Source: an uncultured Planctomycetaceae bacterium
GTDB taxonomy: Bacteria; Planctomycetota; Planctomycetia; Pirellulales; UBA1268
Assembly: GCA_903885855.1 (NCBI GenBank)
Contig: CAISKG010000538.1
Coordinates: 1-32,622 of the forward strand
Direction: 5' to 3'
Length of the DNA stretch: 32,622 nucleotides
The position numbers were made by a program, and so were the translations under genes. This document shows, in pieces, positions 9,201 to 17,635 of this stretch (within the stretch, counting starts at the first letter, position 1; each line of letters begins with the position of its first letter). The notes under the pieces were generated by a model. The model was not told where the DNA came from and did no database searches. It saw nothing but the letters and a program-made list of their open reading frames with translations.

Positions 9201-10172
9201 TCAGGCCGAAACGCCCGCTTCCACGAACGTCCCCATCGCCCGGAACTTCCCGTAGCGCGACTCCACCAACGCGGCGGTCGGCTGCGTGAGGAGTTCCTTG
9301 AGCGTGCGCACGAGGTAGTTCTTCAACCGGCTGGCCATCTGTCTGGGATCGCGGTGCGCGCCCCCCGGCGGCTCCTCGATCACCGCGTCGATGACCCCGA
9401 ACGACTTCAGGTCGTGCGACCGCATCCGCAGCGCCCGCGCGGCGTCGGCCTTGTGCTCGGCTCCCTTCCACAGGATCCCGGCACAGCCCTCCGGGCTGAT
9501 GACGCTGTAGTAGGCATGCTCGAGGACCGCCACCCGGTCGCCCACCCCGATCCCCAGCGCCCCCCCCGAGCCCCCCTCGCCGATGACCACGCAGACCACC
9601 GGCACCGGCAGCGTCGCCATGAGGAACATGCTTTCCGCGATCACCTGGGCCTGGCCCCGTTCCTCCGCCCCCACCCCCGGATAGGCCCCGGGGGTGTCGA
9701 TCAGGCAGATCACCGGGAGGCCGTATTTCGCCGCCAACCGCATCTTGCCCATCGCCTTGCGGTAGCCCTCGGGGTGGGCGCAGCCGAAATGGCACGCCTG
9801 TCGCTCCTGGAGCGTCTTCCCCTTCTGGTGGCCGACGACGAGCACCTTGTGCCGGTCCAGCTTGGCGAAGCCGGTGAGCATGGCGCGGTCGTCGCCGTAG
9901 GCCCGGTCGCCGTGGAGTTCCACGAACTCGTCGAACACCAGGCCGAGATAGTCGCTGGTCTTGGGACGGTCGGGGTGGCGGGCCACCTCCACCGTCTGCC
10001 AGGGGTCGAGGGTGCCGAAGACGCGCTTCTGCACCTCCACCAGCTCGCGCCGCAGCCGGCGCAGGTCCTCCTGTTGCCGGGCCCCGAGCGGCGCCGATTC
10101 CAGCTCGGCGATGCGGTCCTCGATCTCGTAGATCGGCTTCTCGAGCGGAAGGCGGTGCAGACCGCGTGTCAT
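9201..10172 (-). CDS. accA: Acetyl-CoA carboxylase carboxyltransferase subunit alpha
   Basis: ATG at 10172. LEKPIYEIEDRIAELE, GDRAYGDDRAMLTGFAKLD, NFGCAHPEGYRKA-like HFGCAHPEGYRKAMGKMRLA, PGAYPGVGAEERGQA, GEGGSGGALGIGVGD. Confidence 0.97.
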   Translation of the reverse strand: MTRGLHRLPLEKPIYEIEDRIAELESAPLGARQQEDLRRLRRELVEVQKRVFGTLDPWQTVEVARHPDRPKTSDYLGLVFDEFVELHGDRAYGDDRAMLTGFAKLDRHKVLVVGHQKGKTLQERQACHFGCAHPEGYRKAMGKMRLAAKYGLPVICLIDTPGAYPGVGAEERGQAQVIAESMFLMATLPVPVVCVVIGEGGSGGALGIGVGDRVAVLEHAYYSVISPEGCAGILWKGAEHKADAARALRMRSHDLKSFGVIDAVIEEPPGGAHRDPRQMASRLKNYLVRTLKELLTQPTAALVESRYGKFRAMGTFVEAGVSA

Positions 10173-10287
10173 CGGACGCTCCGGGCGGGAAGGCGGGCGG
10201 ACCCGCGGAGTGTCCCATCCGGCCGACCGTGGCGTCAATTCGAGCCCCGGGCCCGTTCCCGGGCCCGTCGCCGCCCGGTCGCGGGCG

Positions 10288-11145
10288 TCACCCGCCGCCC
10301 GGATCGCGCTCGAAGAAGCGGATTTGCTTCAGCTGCCGGATCACGTCCTGCATCGTCGCCGGCCGGTCGGCAGGCTGCTTGGAGAGCATCTGCCGGATGA
10401 GCTTCGAGGCCGCGGCGCTGACGTTGCGGTTGGAGGCCTCCACCACCGGCGGATTGGCGTAGATGTGCTTGCCGAGGAGGTCGTTCTGGTCGACGCCGGT
10501 GTAGGGCGGGGAGCCGGTGAGCATCTCGTAGGCCAGGCAGCCGAGGGAATAGACGTCGCAGCGGCCGTCGAAGGGCTGGCCGCGGATCTGCTCGGGGGCC
10601 ATGTAGCTGGGGGTGCCCTGGGCTTTCTTGCGCGACCAGAAGAGGCGCTGCAGCGCCCCCGGCGGCTTGGCGGCGATGGCGTAGTCGAGGAGCCGCACGT
10701 CCCCGTCGGGCGCGGCGAGGATGTTGGCCGGCTTGACGTCGCGGTGCACCCAGCCGCGCGCGTGGAGATGGCCGAGCGCCTCGGCGATCCCGGTGAGGAT
10801 CTTCACCGCCTTGGGCATCGTCTTCTCACGTTCGGCCGCCGACGCGATGCCGGCGCGGAGGTTCGGATGCGCGAACAGGTCCATCACCAGGCAGGGCATG
10901 CGCTGGTATTCCGACAGCCGGTGGACCCGGATGAGGTGCGGGTGGTCGAGCCCCTTGCCGACGAGGAGTTCGTGCTCGAGTTGGCGGCGCTGGGCGCGGT
11001 CCGCGGCGTGCTCCGGGAGCAGCACCTTGACCGCCACCTGGCGCCCCTCGCTCGAGTCGAACGCGCTCCACACCTGGCACTGCCGGCCGACGCCGAGCTG
11101 CTTCTGCAGCGCGAGCGGGCCGATGCGATCGGGGAGTCTGGCCAT
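10288..11145 (-). CDS. Serine/threonine protein kinase (soluble, single domain)
   Basis: ATG at 11145. VAVKVL, HARGWVHRDVKPANIL, TPSYMAPEQIRGQPFDGRCDVYSLGCLAYEMLTGSPPY. Confidence 0.93.
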   Translation of the reverse strand: MARLPDRIGPLALQKQLGVGRQCQVWSAFDSSEGRQVAVKVLLPEHAADRAQRRQLEHELLVGKGLDHPHLIRVHRLSEYQRMPCLVMDLFAHPNLRAGIASAAEREKTMPKAVKILTGIAEALGHLHARGWVHRDVKPANILAAPDGDVRLLDYAIAAKPPGALQRLFWSRKKAQGTPSYMAPEQIRGQPFDGRCDVYSLGCLAYEMLTGSPPYTGVDQNDLLGKHIYANPPVVEASNRNVSAAASKLIRQMLSKQPADRPATMQDVIRQLKQIRFFERDPGGG

Positions 11146-11162
11146 GGCGGGGTGGCGGTGCG

Positions 11163-11984
11163 TCAGGGTGCGGGAGGGGCGGTTGGCGGCGCTGCGGTGC
11201 GGGAGCGCTCGAGCGCCCGCTCGGGATCGATGGCGATGGCGAGGAGGACGAGGCCCTGCGGCGGTGCGGTCGGTCCGGCGGCGGGCCGGTGCCGGGCGGC
11301 GAGCACCTCCGCCATCCACCCCGGCGACCGGCGGCCGCAGCCGACCATCACGAGCGATCCGACGATTATCCGCACCATGTTGTGGAGGAATCCATTCCCC
11401 TCGACCTCGACCCACAGTTCGGCGCCGTCGAGGTCGTCGCCCCCGCCGCGGCGCGACAGTTCGAGCCGGTGGATTGTGCGCACGCTCGACAGACGCGTGG
11501 AGGGGGCGGTCTCGAAACTGGTGAAATCGTGCTCGCCGACGAGCGCCGCGGCGGCCGCCTGCATCGCCGCGGCGTCGAGGCGGCTCTTCCAGCGCCACAC
11601 CACGTGGCGGGTGAGCACCGGGCGGAAGGGAGCGTCGTGGATCCGGTAGCGGTACACCTTGGACACCGCCCCCCCGACCGGATCGAAGCCGGGCGGCACC
11701 TCGGCGCCGTCGACCACGGTGATGTCCGGGGGGAGCCGGGCGTTGAGGGCCCTGACCCAGGTCGCGGCGTCGTGGGGGGCGGCGCTCTCGAACGCCGCCA
11801 CCTGGCCGAGGGCGTGGACGCCCGCGTCGGTGCGGCTCGAGCCGCGCGGCACCACCGCCTCGCCGCTCACCGAGGCGATCGCCGCGGCGAGGGCCCCCTG
11901 CACCGTCGCCCTGCCCGGCTGGGCCTGCCAGCCGGAGTAGCGCGTCCCCTCGTAGGCCAGCGTGAGGCGGAAAGCGCGGGTCAT
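11163..11984 (-). CDS. truA: tRNA pseudouridine(38-40) synthase
   Basis: ATG at 11984. RLTLAYEGTRYSGWQAQPGRATVQGAL, SSRTDAGVHALGQVAAF (catalytic Asp context), GNGFLHNMVRIIVGSL. Confidence 0.96.
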   Translation of the reverse strand: MTRAFRLTLAYEGTRYSGWQAQPGRATVQGALAAAIASVSGEAVVPRGSSRTDAGVHALGQVAAFESAAPHDAATWVRALNARLPPDITVVDGAEVPPGFDPVGGAVSKVYRYRIHDAPFRPVLTRHVVWRWKSRLDAAAMQAAAAALVGEHDFTSFETAPSTRLSSVRTIHRLELSRRGGGDDLDGAELWVEVEGNGFLHNMVRIIVGSLVMVGCGRRSPGWMAEVLAARHRPAAGPTAPPQGLVLLAIAIDPERALERSRTAAPPTAPPAP

Positions 11985-13015
11985 GCCCGCACCGTCGTCC
12001 CCCCGCCCCCCGCCATCCGTGCCGCGAGCAACTCGGCGATCTGGACGGCGTTGGTGGCCGCCCCCTTGCGCAGGTTGTCGGAGACGCACCACAGCGCGAT
12101 GCCCGCGGGGCAGGAGTCGTCCTCGCGGATCCGCCCCACGAACACCTCGTCGCGGCCGCTGCAGTCGCGCGGCAGCGGGTAGGACTTCTGCTCGAGGTCG
12201 TCCACCACCGCGATGCCGGGGGCGGCGGCGAGGAGGCGCCGGGCCTCGGCGGCGGTGAGCTTGCGCTCGGTCTCGATGAGGATCGACTCGCTGTGGCAGT
12301 TGGCCACCGGTACGCGGACGCAGGTGGCGCACACGCCGATCGAATCGTCGCCGAGGATCTTCCGGGTCTCGAGCACCATCTTCATCTCCTCGCTCGTCGA
12401 CCCGCCGGGCCGCGGCGAGCCGATCTGGGGGATGAGATTGGCGGCGATCGGATGGGCGAAGACGGCCTTCGCCTCCCCCCTGCCCTCGAGCCAGGCCGTG
12501 GTCGCCTCGCGCAACTCGCCCGTGGCCGCCAGGCCGGCGCCGCTGACGGCCTGGTAGGTGCTCACCACGACCCGCTTCACCCGCGCCGCGTCGTGGAGAG
12601 GCTTCATCACCATCACCATCTGCGTCGTCGAGCAGTTGGGGCTCGAGATCAGCCCGCGGTGCGCGTCGATGGCGCCGGGATTCACCTCCGGGATCACCAG
12701 CGGCACGTCGGGGCGCATCCGGAAGTGCCCGCTCTCGTCGACGACCACCGTGCCGCGCTCGACCGCCCAGGGCACGAACTCCGCCGCCACCTCGTCGGGG
12801 GTGCTGCCGATGGCGATCTGCACGCCGTCGAAGGCCTCCGGGCGCAGCACCTCGACCTCGAGGTCCGCCCCGGCGACCGTGAAGGGCCTGCCCGCCGAGC
12901 GCGGCGAGGCCAGCAGCTTGATGCGGCGGGCGGGGAACTGCCGCTCGAGGAGCGACTCGACGATGATGCGGCCCACGGCGCCGGTGGCGCCGACGACGGC
13001 GATGGTGTCGATCAT
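11981..13015 (-). CDS. asd: Aspartate-semialdehyde dehydrogenase
   Basis: ATG at 13015. IAVVGATGAVGRIIVESLLERQFP, LISSPNCSTTQMVM (active-site Cys), VSTYQAVSGAG. Overlaps truA by 4 bp. Confidence 0.96.
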   Translation of the reverse strand: MIDTIAVVGATGAVGRIIVESLLERQFPARRIKLLASPRSAGRPFTVAGADLEVEVLRPEAFDGVQIAIGSTPDEVAAEFVPWAVERGTVVVDESGHFRMRPDVPLVIPEVNPGAIDAHRGLISSPNCSTTQMVMVMKPLHDAARVKRVVVSTYQAVSGAGLAATGELREATTAWLEGRGEAKAVFAHPIAANLIPQIGSPRPGGSTSEEMKMVLETRKILGDDSIGVCATCVRVPVANCHSESILIETERKLTAAEARRLLAAAPGIAVVDDLEQKSYPLPRDCSGRDEVFVGRIREDDSCPAGIALWCVSDNLRKGAATNAVQIAELLAARMAGGGGTTVRA

Positions 13016-13071
13016 GGAGGGGTGATCCGGGCCGTGCCCGGGGTGGGTGGATGCGGGATGGAGGGAGCGGA

Positions 13072-14091
13072 TCAGCGCGCGTCGCCCCCGGCACGGAGCC
13101 GGCGGAGGAGCGCCTGCCAGGAGGCCGCCGGCACGAACGCCAGGTTGGCGGCGATCATGGCCAGACCGAACTCCTTCATGCCCATGGCGACGCCGATGCC
13201 GCCGTGGACGAGGATTCCCATGGCGATCGCCAGGCGGCGCGTGAGCCGCGGCCAGACGAGCGCCGGATAGGAAACCTCCCAAAAGAGCGTACCCAGCGTG
13301 AGGGCGTTGACCAGCAGGGGGTGGCGGGCGAGCCAGGTGAGGTCGAGGGTCCGGTAGCGGCTGTTGGCGGCCGCCCCCCAGAGGGCCGTTCCCTCCCACC
13401 AACTCGCCCCCAGCAGTTTGGCGATGCCGGAAAAGAAGTACACCACGCAGAGGTGGACCTGCACGAGGCGCAGGGCGACGTTGGCGGCCACGCTGGGGCC
13501 CTCGGGGGCGGTGGTGAGCCCCAGCCTCCGGTCGAGCGAGAGCACCGCCCCGCTCGGGCCCACCGCCAGCGGGATCAGGAGCATGCCCAGGGCGTCGTCG
13601 AAACCGAACACCGTCAGCGGCGTGCGGTTGGCCGCGGCGAGGAACCCGGCCAGCGAGACGACCGCGGCCAGGGGCGTGGCCAGACCGAGGGCGAGGCACG
13701 CGCCGGCAAGCAGCGTCACCAGGAGCAGGACGCGCACCGCCGTCGGCGACGAGGCGACGAAGAACCAGCTCCACTGCCAGGGCTGGTCGTTCATGCGCCA
13801 CACGTCGCCGTCGCGCAGCCAGCCGTGCGGGCCGAAGAAGGCGTCGGCATCCAGGAGCCACACCGCGCACGACCAGGCCAGGAGCGCCCCGGCGAAGATC
13901 CGCACGATCGCCAGCGGAAGCGGATCGGCGGGGGTGAACCAAAAGCGGTCCCAGGCGGAGATCCACTCCGCGACGTAGCCCCCTCCCCTCCCCTGCCCCC
14001 CCGCCGCCGCTGGGACGGCGGCCTGGCCCGCCGCCGCCGGGACGGCGGCCTGCGCCCCCGTCGCGGCGGTGGCGCGCGTGCTGCGGCTCAT
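13072..14091 (-). CDS. HTTM-domain (vitamin K-dependent gamma-carboxylase-like) integral membrane protein
   Basis: ATG at 14091. RIFAGALLAWSCAVWLLDADAFFGPHGWL, HLCVVYFFSGIAKLLGASWWEGTALWGA, FWEVSYPALVW; multiple TM segments. Confidence 0.85.
   Translation of the reverse strand: MSRSTRATAATGAQAAVPAAAGQAAVPAAAGGQGRGGGYVAEWISAWDRFWFTPADPLPLAIVRIFAGALLAWSCAVWLLDADAFFGPHGWLRDGDVWRMNDQPWQWSWFFVASSPTAVRVLLLVTLLAGACLALGLATPLAAVVSLAGFLAAANRTPLTVFGFDDALGMLLIPLAVGPSGAVLSLDRRLGLTTAPEGPSVAANVALRLVQVHLCVVYFFSGIAKLLGASWWEGTALWGAAANSRYRTLDLTWLARHPLLVNALTLGTLFWEVSYPALVWPRLTRRLAIAMGILVHGGIGVAMGMKEFGLAMIAANLAFVPAASWQALLRRLRAGGDAR
14000..14053 (-). repeat. 27-bp tandem duplication encoding QAAVPAAAG x2 in the HTTM protein N-terminus
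   Basis: Two adjacent 27-bp units, 14000-14026 and 14027-14053, differing at about 2 positions. Confidence 0.85.
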
Positions 14092-14711
14092 CGGCGGGCG
14101 CTCCCCGGGGCTGCGAGTGCATAGACGCCCAGCGGCGTCTCGAGGTCGGGGGCGTCGGTGCCGGCGAGCGATTCCTCCGGGGTGGGCAGGTCGAATTCCA
14201 CCATCGTCAATGCCACCTCGCTGCCGCCGTGACGGCGCAGCAACTGCCCGGCGACACCCATCACCAACGGCTGCCACTGGCGCTTCGCCGCTTCGCGCAG
14301 CTCCCGGGGCGCGTCGGGGGCAGGCACCATGCCGGAGATCTTCTCGGCGATCATGAAGCGACGGTGGTAGAGCAGACGCGGGCGGTCGACGGCCGGATCG
14401 GGGAGGAAGCCGTCGCGCGTGGAGCCGTCGGGCATGCGCATCGACCAGCGGATGGCGTGGCCGGGGCCCGGGTCGGGGGCGAAGAACCGGTAGCCGTGCC
14501 CGAGGTACAGCGCCCCCACCAGCGGGCGCAGCGGCTGGATGAGCCGGGCGGCCAGTTCGCTCGACGGCGCCGGGCCCGCCAACGGGGGCGCGACCACCAG
14601 GGCGAACCACCCCAGGATCGCGGCGCTGGCGGCCCAGCGGCCCACGGGGCTCCAGGACCGCGGGAGGGGCGGCTCGGCGGGCGGTCGCGCTGGGGGCGGC
14701 GGGGGGCGCAT
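14088..14711 (-). CDS. Membrane-anchored partner protein of HTTM protein (YRFFAPDPGPGHAIRW motif), function unknown
   Basis: ATG at 14711. One N-terminal hydrophobic segment (AASAAILGWFALVVAPPLAG), then a soluble region with FFAPDPGPGH. 4-bp overlap with the HTTM gene. Confidence 0.8.
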   Translation of the reverse strand: MRPPPPPARPPAEPPLPRSWSPVGRWAASAAILGWFALVVAPPLAGPAPSSELAARLIQPLRPLVGALYLGHGYRFFAPDPGPGHAIRWSMRMPDGSTRDGFLPDPAVDRPRLLYHRRFMIAEKISGMVPAPDAPRELREAAKRQWQPLVMGVAGQLLRRHGGSEVALTMVEFDLPTPEESLAGTDAPDLETPLGVYALAAPGSARR

Positions 14712-14807
14712 GGGGGTTCTTCCTCCCCCCGCGATCCTCGCCGCGGCCGGGGCCAGGGGTCGGATCGACCGCCGGCCGCGGGCGACTTGCGGGGGATCGC
14801 CCGGGGC

Positions 14808-14845
14808 AAAAAAAAACTCCCGCGCGGCACGGGCCGCGCGGGAGT
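14808..14845 (-). terminator. Intrinsic (Rho-independent) terminator for the 14893..16077 gene
   Basis: Minus strand reads ACTCCCGCGCGGC-CCGT-GCCGCGCGGGAGTTTTTTTTT: perfect 13-bp stem, 4-nt loop, T-run (9 A on + strand at 14808-14816). Confidence 0.93.
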
Positions 14846-14892
14846 GGCTCTCGGTCGGTCCCACCGGCCGGGGGGCCGGGGGGGCGGAGACG

Positions 14893-16077
14893 TCAGCGGA
14901 GCGAGACCTGGGTCTCGGTCGCGGCGGTCCGGCGGGCCGGATCGAGCGACAGTTCGACGGTGCCGCCGGCGACGAGATCGATGGTCTTGGAGACCACCTC
15001 CTCCTTGCCGTCGACGACGACCGCGACCTTGATCTCGTAGTTCTTCCACGACTGGCCCTGCTTCAGGGTCGTGGTCTCGAACAGGCGGGTGGCGCCCGTC
15101 GAGGCGGTCTCGTTGCCGGCCAGCCAAACCTTGGCCTCCGCGGGAACGTGGAGGGTGAGGCTGGTCTTCGGGGCGGCGACGGTCGTGTCGAAGGTGATGC
15201 TCGAACGGCCACCGGCGGCGAGCGTGACCGTGCGGGTCTGCTCGGCGGGGGTGCCGTCGCGGTCGACGACCATCTTCACGACGAACTCGTAATCCTTGCC
15301 GGTCTCGAGGCCACGCGACACGTAGCGGCGCCGGGCGCCGGTGGCGGAGGTCTTGGCACCGTTGACGAACACCTGCGCGTCGGTCGGGAGGTCGACGACG
15401 AGCAGCGCGCCGTCGGCGGGCACCGTCTCGACCGCGGCGCCGGCGTCGATGGCCGGGGCGGCGATCACCTCACCGCCGCCGTAGACCGGCGACTCGATGA
15501 TCCGGCCCGAGTCGACGGGATAGCCGGTCGAGTACTCGATGCCGCCCGAGGCGGCCGGAGCCGAGTAGCCGCCGTAGGAGCCGCCGCCGTACGAGCCGCC
15601 CGACGAACCACCGCCGGACGAGCCGCCGTACGACCCGCCCGAGCTGCCGCCCGACGAGCCGCCGTACGACCCGCCCGAGCTGCCGCCCGACGAGCCACCC
15701 GAGCTGCCGCCGTACGAGCCGCCCGAGCTACCGTGGCGGTAGAAGGCACGCATCGCCTTCTTCTGCGCGTGGTGCGCGAAGAGGCCGCCGTGCGAGCCGT
15801 GGCTGCCGTACGACGATCCGTACGACCCGTAGGAGCCGTAGGACCCGCCCGACGAGCCACCCGAGCTGCCGCCGTAGGAGCCGCCCGAGCTCGCGCCCGA
15901 ACTGCCGCCGTACGAACCGCCCGACGAACCACCCGACGACCCGCCGGAGCTGCCGGCCGAGCCATACGAAGCGCGGTAGCGGTGGTGCCAGCCGGCCTGC
16001 GCGTCGCAAGCCGTCGCCGCGACCGCCAGGAAAGTCACAACCCCTGCAAACGTGCAGTAACGACGATTGACCGACAT
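14893..16077 (-). CDS. Exported Ser/Gly/Tyr-repeat protein with two C-terminal TIGR03000-like domains
   Basis: ATG at 16077. Signal-like MSVNRRYCTFAGVVTFLAVAATACDAQAG, (SGGSSGGSYGG)n repeats, then DGALLVVDLPTDAQVFVNGAKTSATGARRRYVSRGLETGKDYEFVV and KTSLTLHVPAEAKVWLAGNETASTGATRLFETTTLKQGQSWKNYEIKV. Confidence 0.88.
   Translation of the reverse strand: MSVNRRYCTFAGVVTFLAVAATACDAQAGWHHRYRASYGSAGSSGGSSGGSSGGSYGGSSGASSGGSYGGSSGGSSGGSYGSYGSYGSSYGSHGSHGGLFAHHAQKKAMRAFYRHGSSGGSYGGSSGGSSGGSSGGSYGGSSGGSSGGSYGGSSGGGSSGGSYGGGSYGGYSAPAASGGIEYSTGYPVDSGRIIESPVYGGGEVIAAPAIDAGAAVETVPADGALLVVDLPTDAQVFVNGAKTSATGARRRYVSRGLETGKDYEFVVKMVVDRDGTPAEQTRTVTLAAGGRSSITFDTTVAAPKTSLTLHVPAEAKVWLAGNETASTGATRLFETTTLKQGQSWKNYEIKVAVVVDGKEEVVSKTIDLVAGGTVELSLDPARRTAATETQVSLR
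15571..15960 (-). repeat. Intragenic low-complexity repeat encoding SSGGSYGG-type units in two blocks
   Basis: Repeated 'gagctgccgcccgacgagccgccgtacgacccgcc'-type units. The two blocks are separated by non-repetitive GLFAHHAQKKAMRAFYRHG (approx. 15735-15795). Confidence 0.85.
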
Positions 16078-16402
16078 CAGGATCGCTCTCCGGAAAAGGG
16101 AAAAGGGAGGATGGGAGGTGATGGGACAGCCCCGTGCCGGCACGCGCGACCGTGGGAACCGGACCGATCGCAGGAGCCGCCGCCGACCGTTCGTGGCAAA
16201 GATAGTTTGACGATCAGGCAAAGCAAGCAGTCTAGGCGGGCGAGGTCGAGTTTGACGACGCTCCGACGCGCCGACCCTGACGGTCGGAGGGATCGTGCGG
16301 GGCCTTCCCGCCGCGAAAGCAGCGAAAAACAGGCTCCGGCGACATCGTTCCGGGGGCGTGGCCGGGCGCCCGCGGGGGGGCGGGGCATGACGGCGCCGGA
16401 CG

Positions 16403-17635
16403 TCAGCGGGGCGTGCCCGTGATCCGCACGTCATCCACGTCGAAGCGCCCCACGGCGCCGAGCATGCCGACCAGCACGATCGCCTCCCGGGCCCAGGGGG
16501 GCACCGTCACCGCGCCCTCCTCCTTCTGCCAGCCGAACGTTCCCTTCGGCAGCGCCACCGCGGCGCGCGACGACCGCGCCCGGCGCTCGTCGAAGAACTG
16601 CACCACCACCGCCGGCGACTCGCCGGCGGCGTTGCCCTCGCGCACCCCCTCGGCCCGCGCGACGAGGGCGATCTCGAGCCTGGCGACGGCCCGGCCGTCG
16701 ACCGGGAATCCCTGGAACACCTGCGCCGGCCGGCCACGCTCGGTGTTCTCGAAGCGCAGGTAGCGCCGCCCCTCCGGCGCGTCGTCGCCCTCCGCCAGCG
16801 CCATCTGGCGGCCGTAGTACCAGGCGGTCGGCACGTCGGCGTCGAGCACCTCCTCGAAGCCGCCGTTGCCCAGCGCCGGTCGGGTGCCGTCGGGCAGCAC
16901 GCGCCGGGCGTCCTCCGCGGCGCCGGTCATCGGCACGAACAGGCTCGGCACGAGCGCCTCGCGCACCATCGCGCCGTCGCGCTTCGTGAGCAGCACGAGC
17001 ACCTGCTCGTAGCGCTCGCCCACGGGGATGATCATCCGCCCCCCCTCGGCGAGCTGGTCGACGAGCGGCTGCGGGATCTCCTCGGGGGAGCAGGTGACGA
17101 TGATCTTGTCGAAGGGGGCGTGCTCCGGCCACCCCTCGAAGCCGTCGCCGATCCTGGTCTCGACGTTGCGGTAGCCGAGGCGGGCGAGGGTCCGCGCCGC
17201 CTTCTCGCCGAGGGGCTTGTTGATCTCGATCGAGTACACCGTCTTCACCAGCGGCGACAGCACCGCCGCCTGGTAGCCGCTGCCGGTGCCGATCTCGAGC
17301 ACGCGGTCGTCCGGGGCGGGCTCGAGGCGCTCCGTCATGTACGCCACCACGAACGGGCCCGAGATCGTCTGCTTCTCGCCGATCGGAAGGGCCATGTCGA
17401 CGTAGGCCAGATGGCGCTGCGGCGGCGGTACGAACTCGTGCCGTGGCGTGGTGCGCAGGCTCTCGAGGACACGGGGATCGCTCACCCCCCCGGAGGCGAT
17501 GTCCTCGCGGACCATGCGCTCGCGGAGCAGCGTCATCCGCTCCGCGGTGGCGTCGGGAGGGGCGGCGACGCCGCCGATCGCCCCGGCGAGGGCCGCCAGC
17601 GCGACGGCGGCGGTGAGGAACCTCGCGTGGGTCAT
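16403..17635 (-). CDS. pcm: Protein-L-isoaspartate O-methyltransferase with N-terminal signal peptide and extra C-terminal domain
   Basis: ATG at 17635. MTHARFLTAAVALAALAGAIGGVAA (signal), LPIGEKQTISGPFVVAYMTERL, VLEIGTGSGYQAAVLSPL, GGRMIIPVG; C-term GNGGFEEVLDADVPTAWYYGRQ...VDDVRITGTPR. Confidence 0.92.
   Translation of the reverse strand: MTHARFLTAAVALAALAGAIGGVAAPPDATAERMTLLRERMVREDIASGGVSDPRVLESLRTTPRHEFVPPPQRHLAYVDMALPIGEKQTISGPFVVAYMTERLEPAPDDRVLEIGTGSGYQAAVLSPLVKTVYSIEINKPLGEKAARTLARLGYRNVETRIGDGFEGWPEHAPFDKIIVTCSPEEIPQPLVDQLAEGGRMIIPVGERYEQVLVLLTKRDGAMVREALVPSLFVPMTGAAEDARRVLPDGTRPALGNGGFEEVLDADVPTAWYYGRQMALAEGDDAPEGRRYLRFENTERGRPAQVFQGFPVDGRAVARLEIALVARAEGVREGNAAGESPAVVVQFFDERRARSSRAAVALPKGTFGWQKEEGAVTVPPWAREAIVLVGMLGAVGRFDVDDVRITGTPR

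Noticed and set aside
15571-15960. Possible CRISPR-like array
   Set aside because: Repeats are codon-phased, variable-spaced and inside an open reading frame. There are no unique spacers and no cas genes.
15465-15965. ARAARTAAARVARRA-type repeat ORF
   Set aside because: Out-of-frame reading of the Ser/Gly repeat DNA.
14539-16422. 627-aa plus-strand ORF opposite the repeat protein
   Set aside because: Arg/Ala repeats come from the reverse complement of the Ser/Gly repeat. The minus-strand protein has a signal peptide, domains and a terminator.
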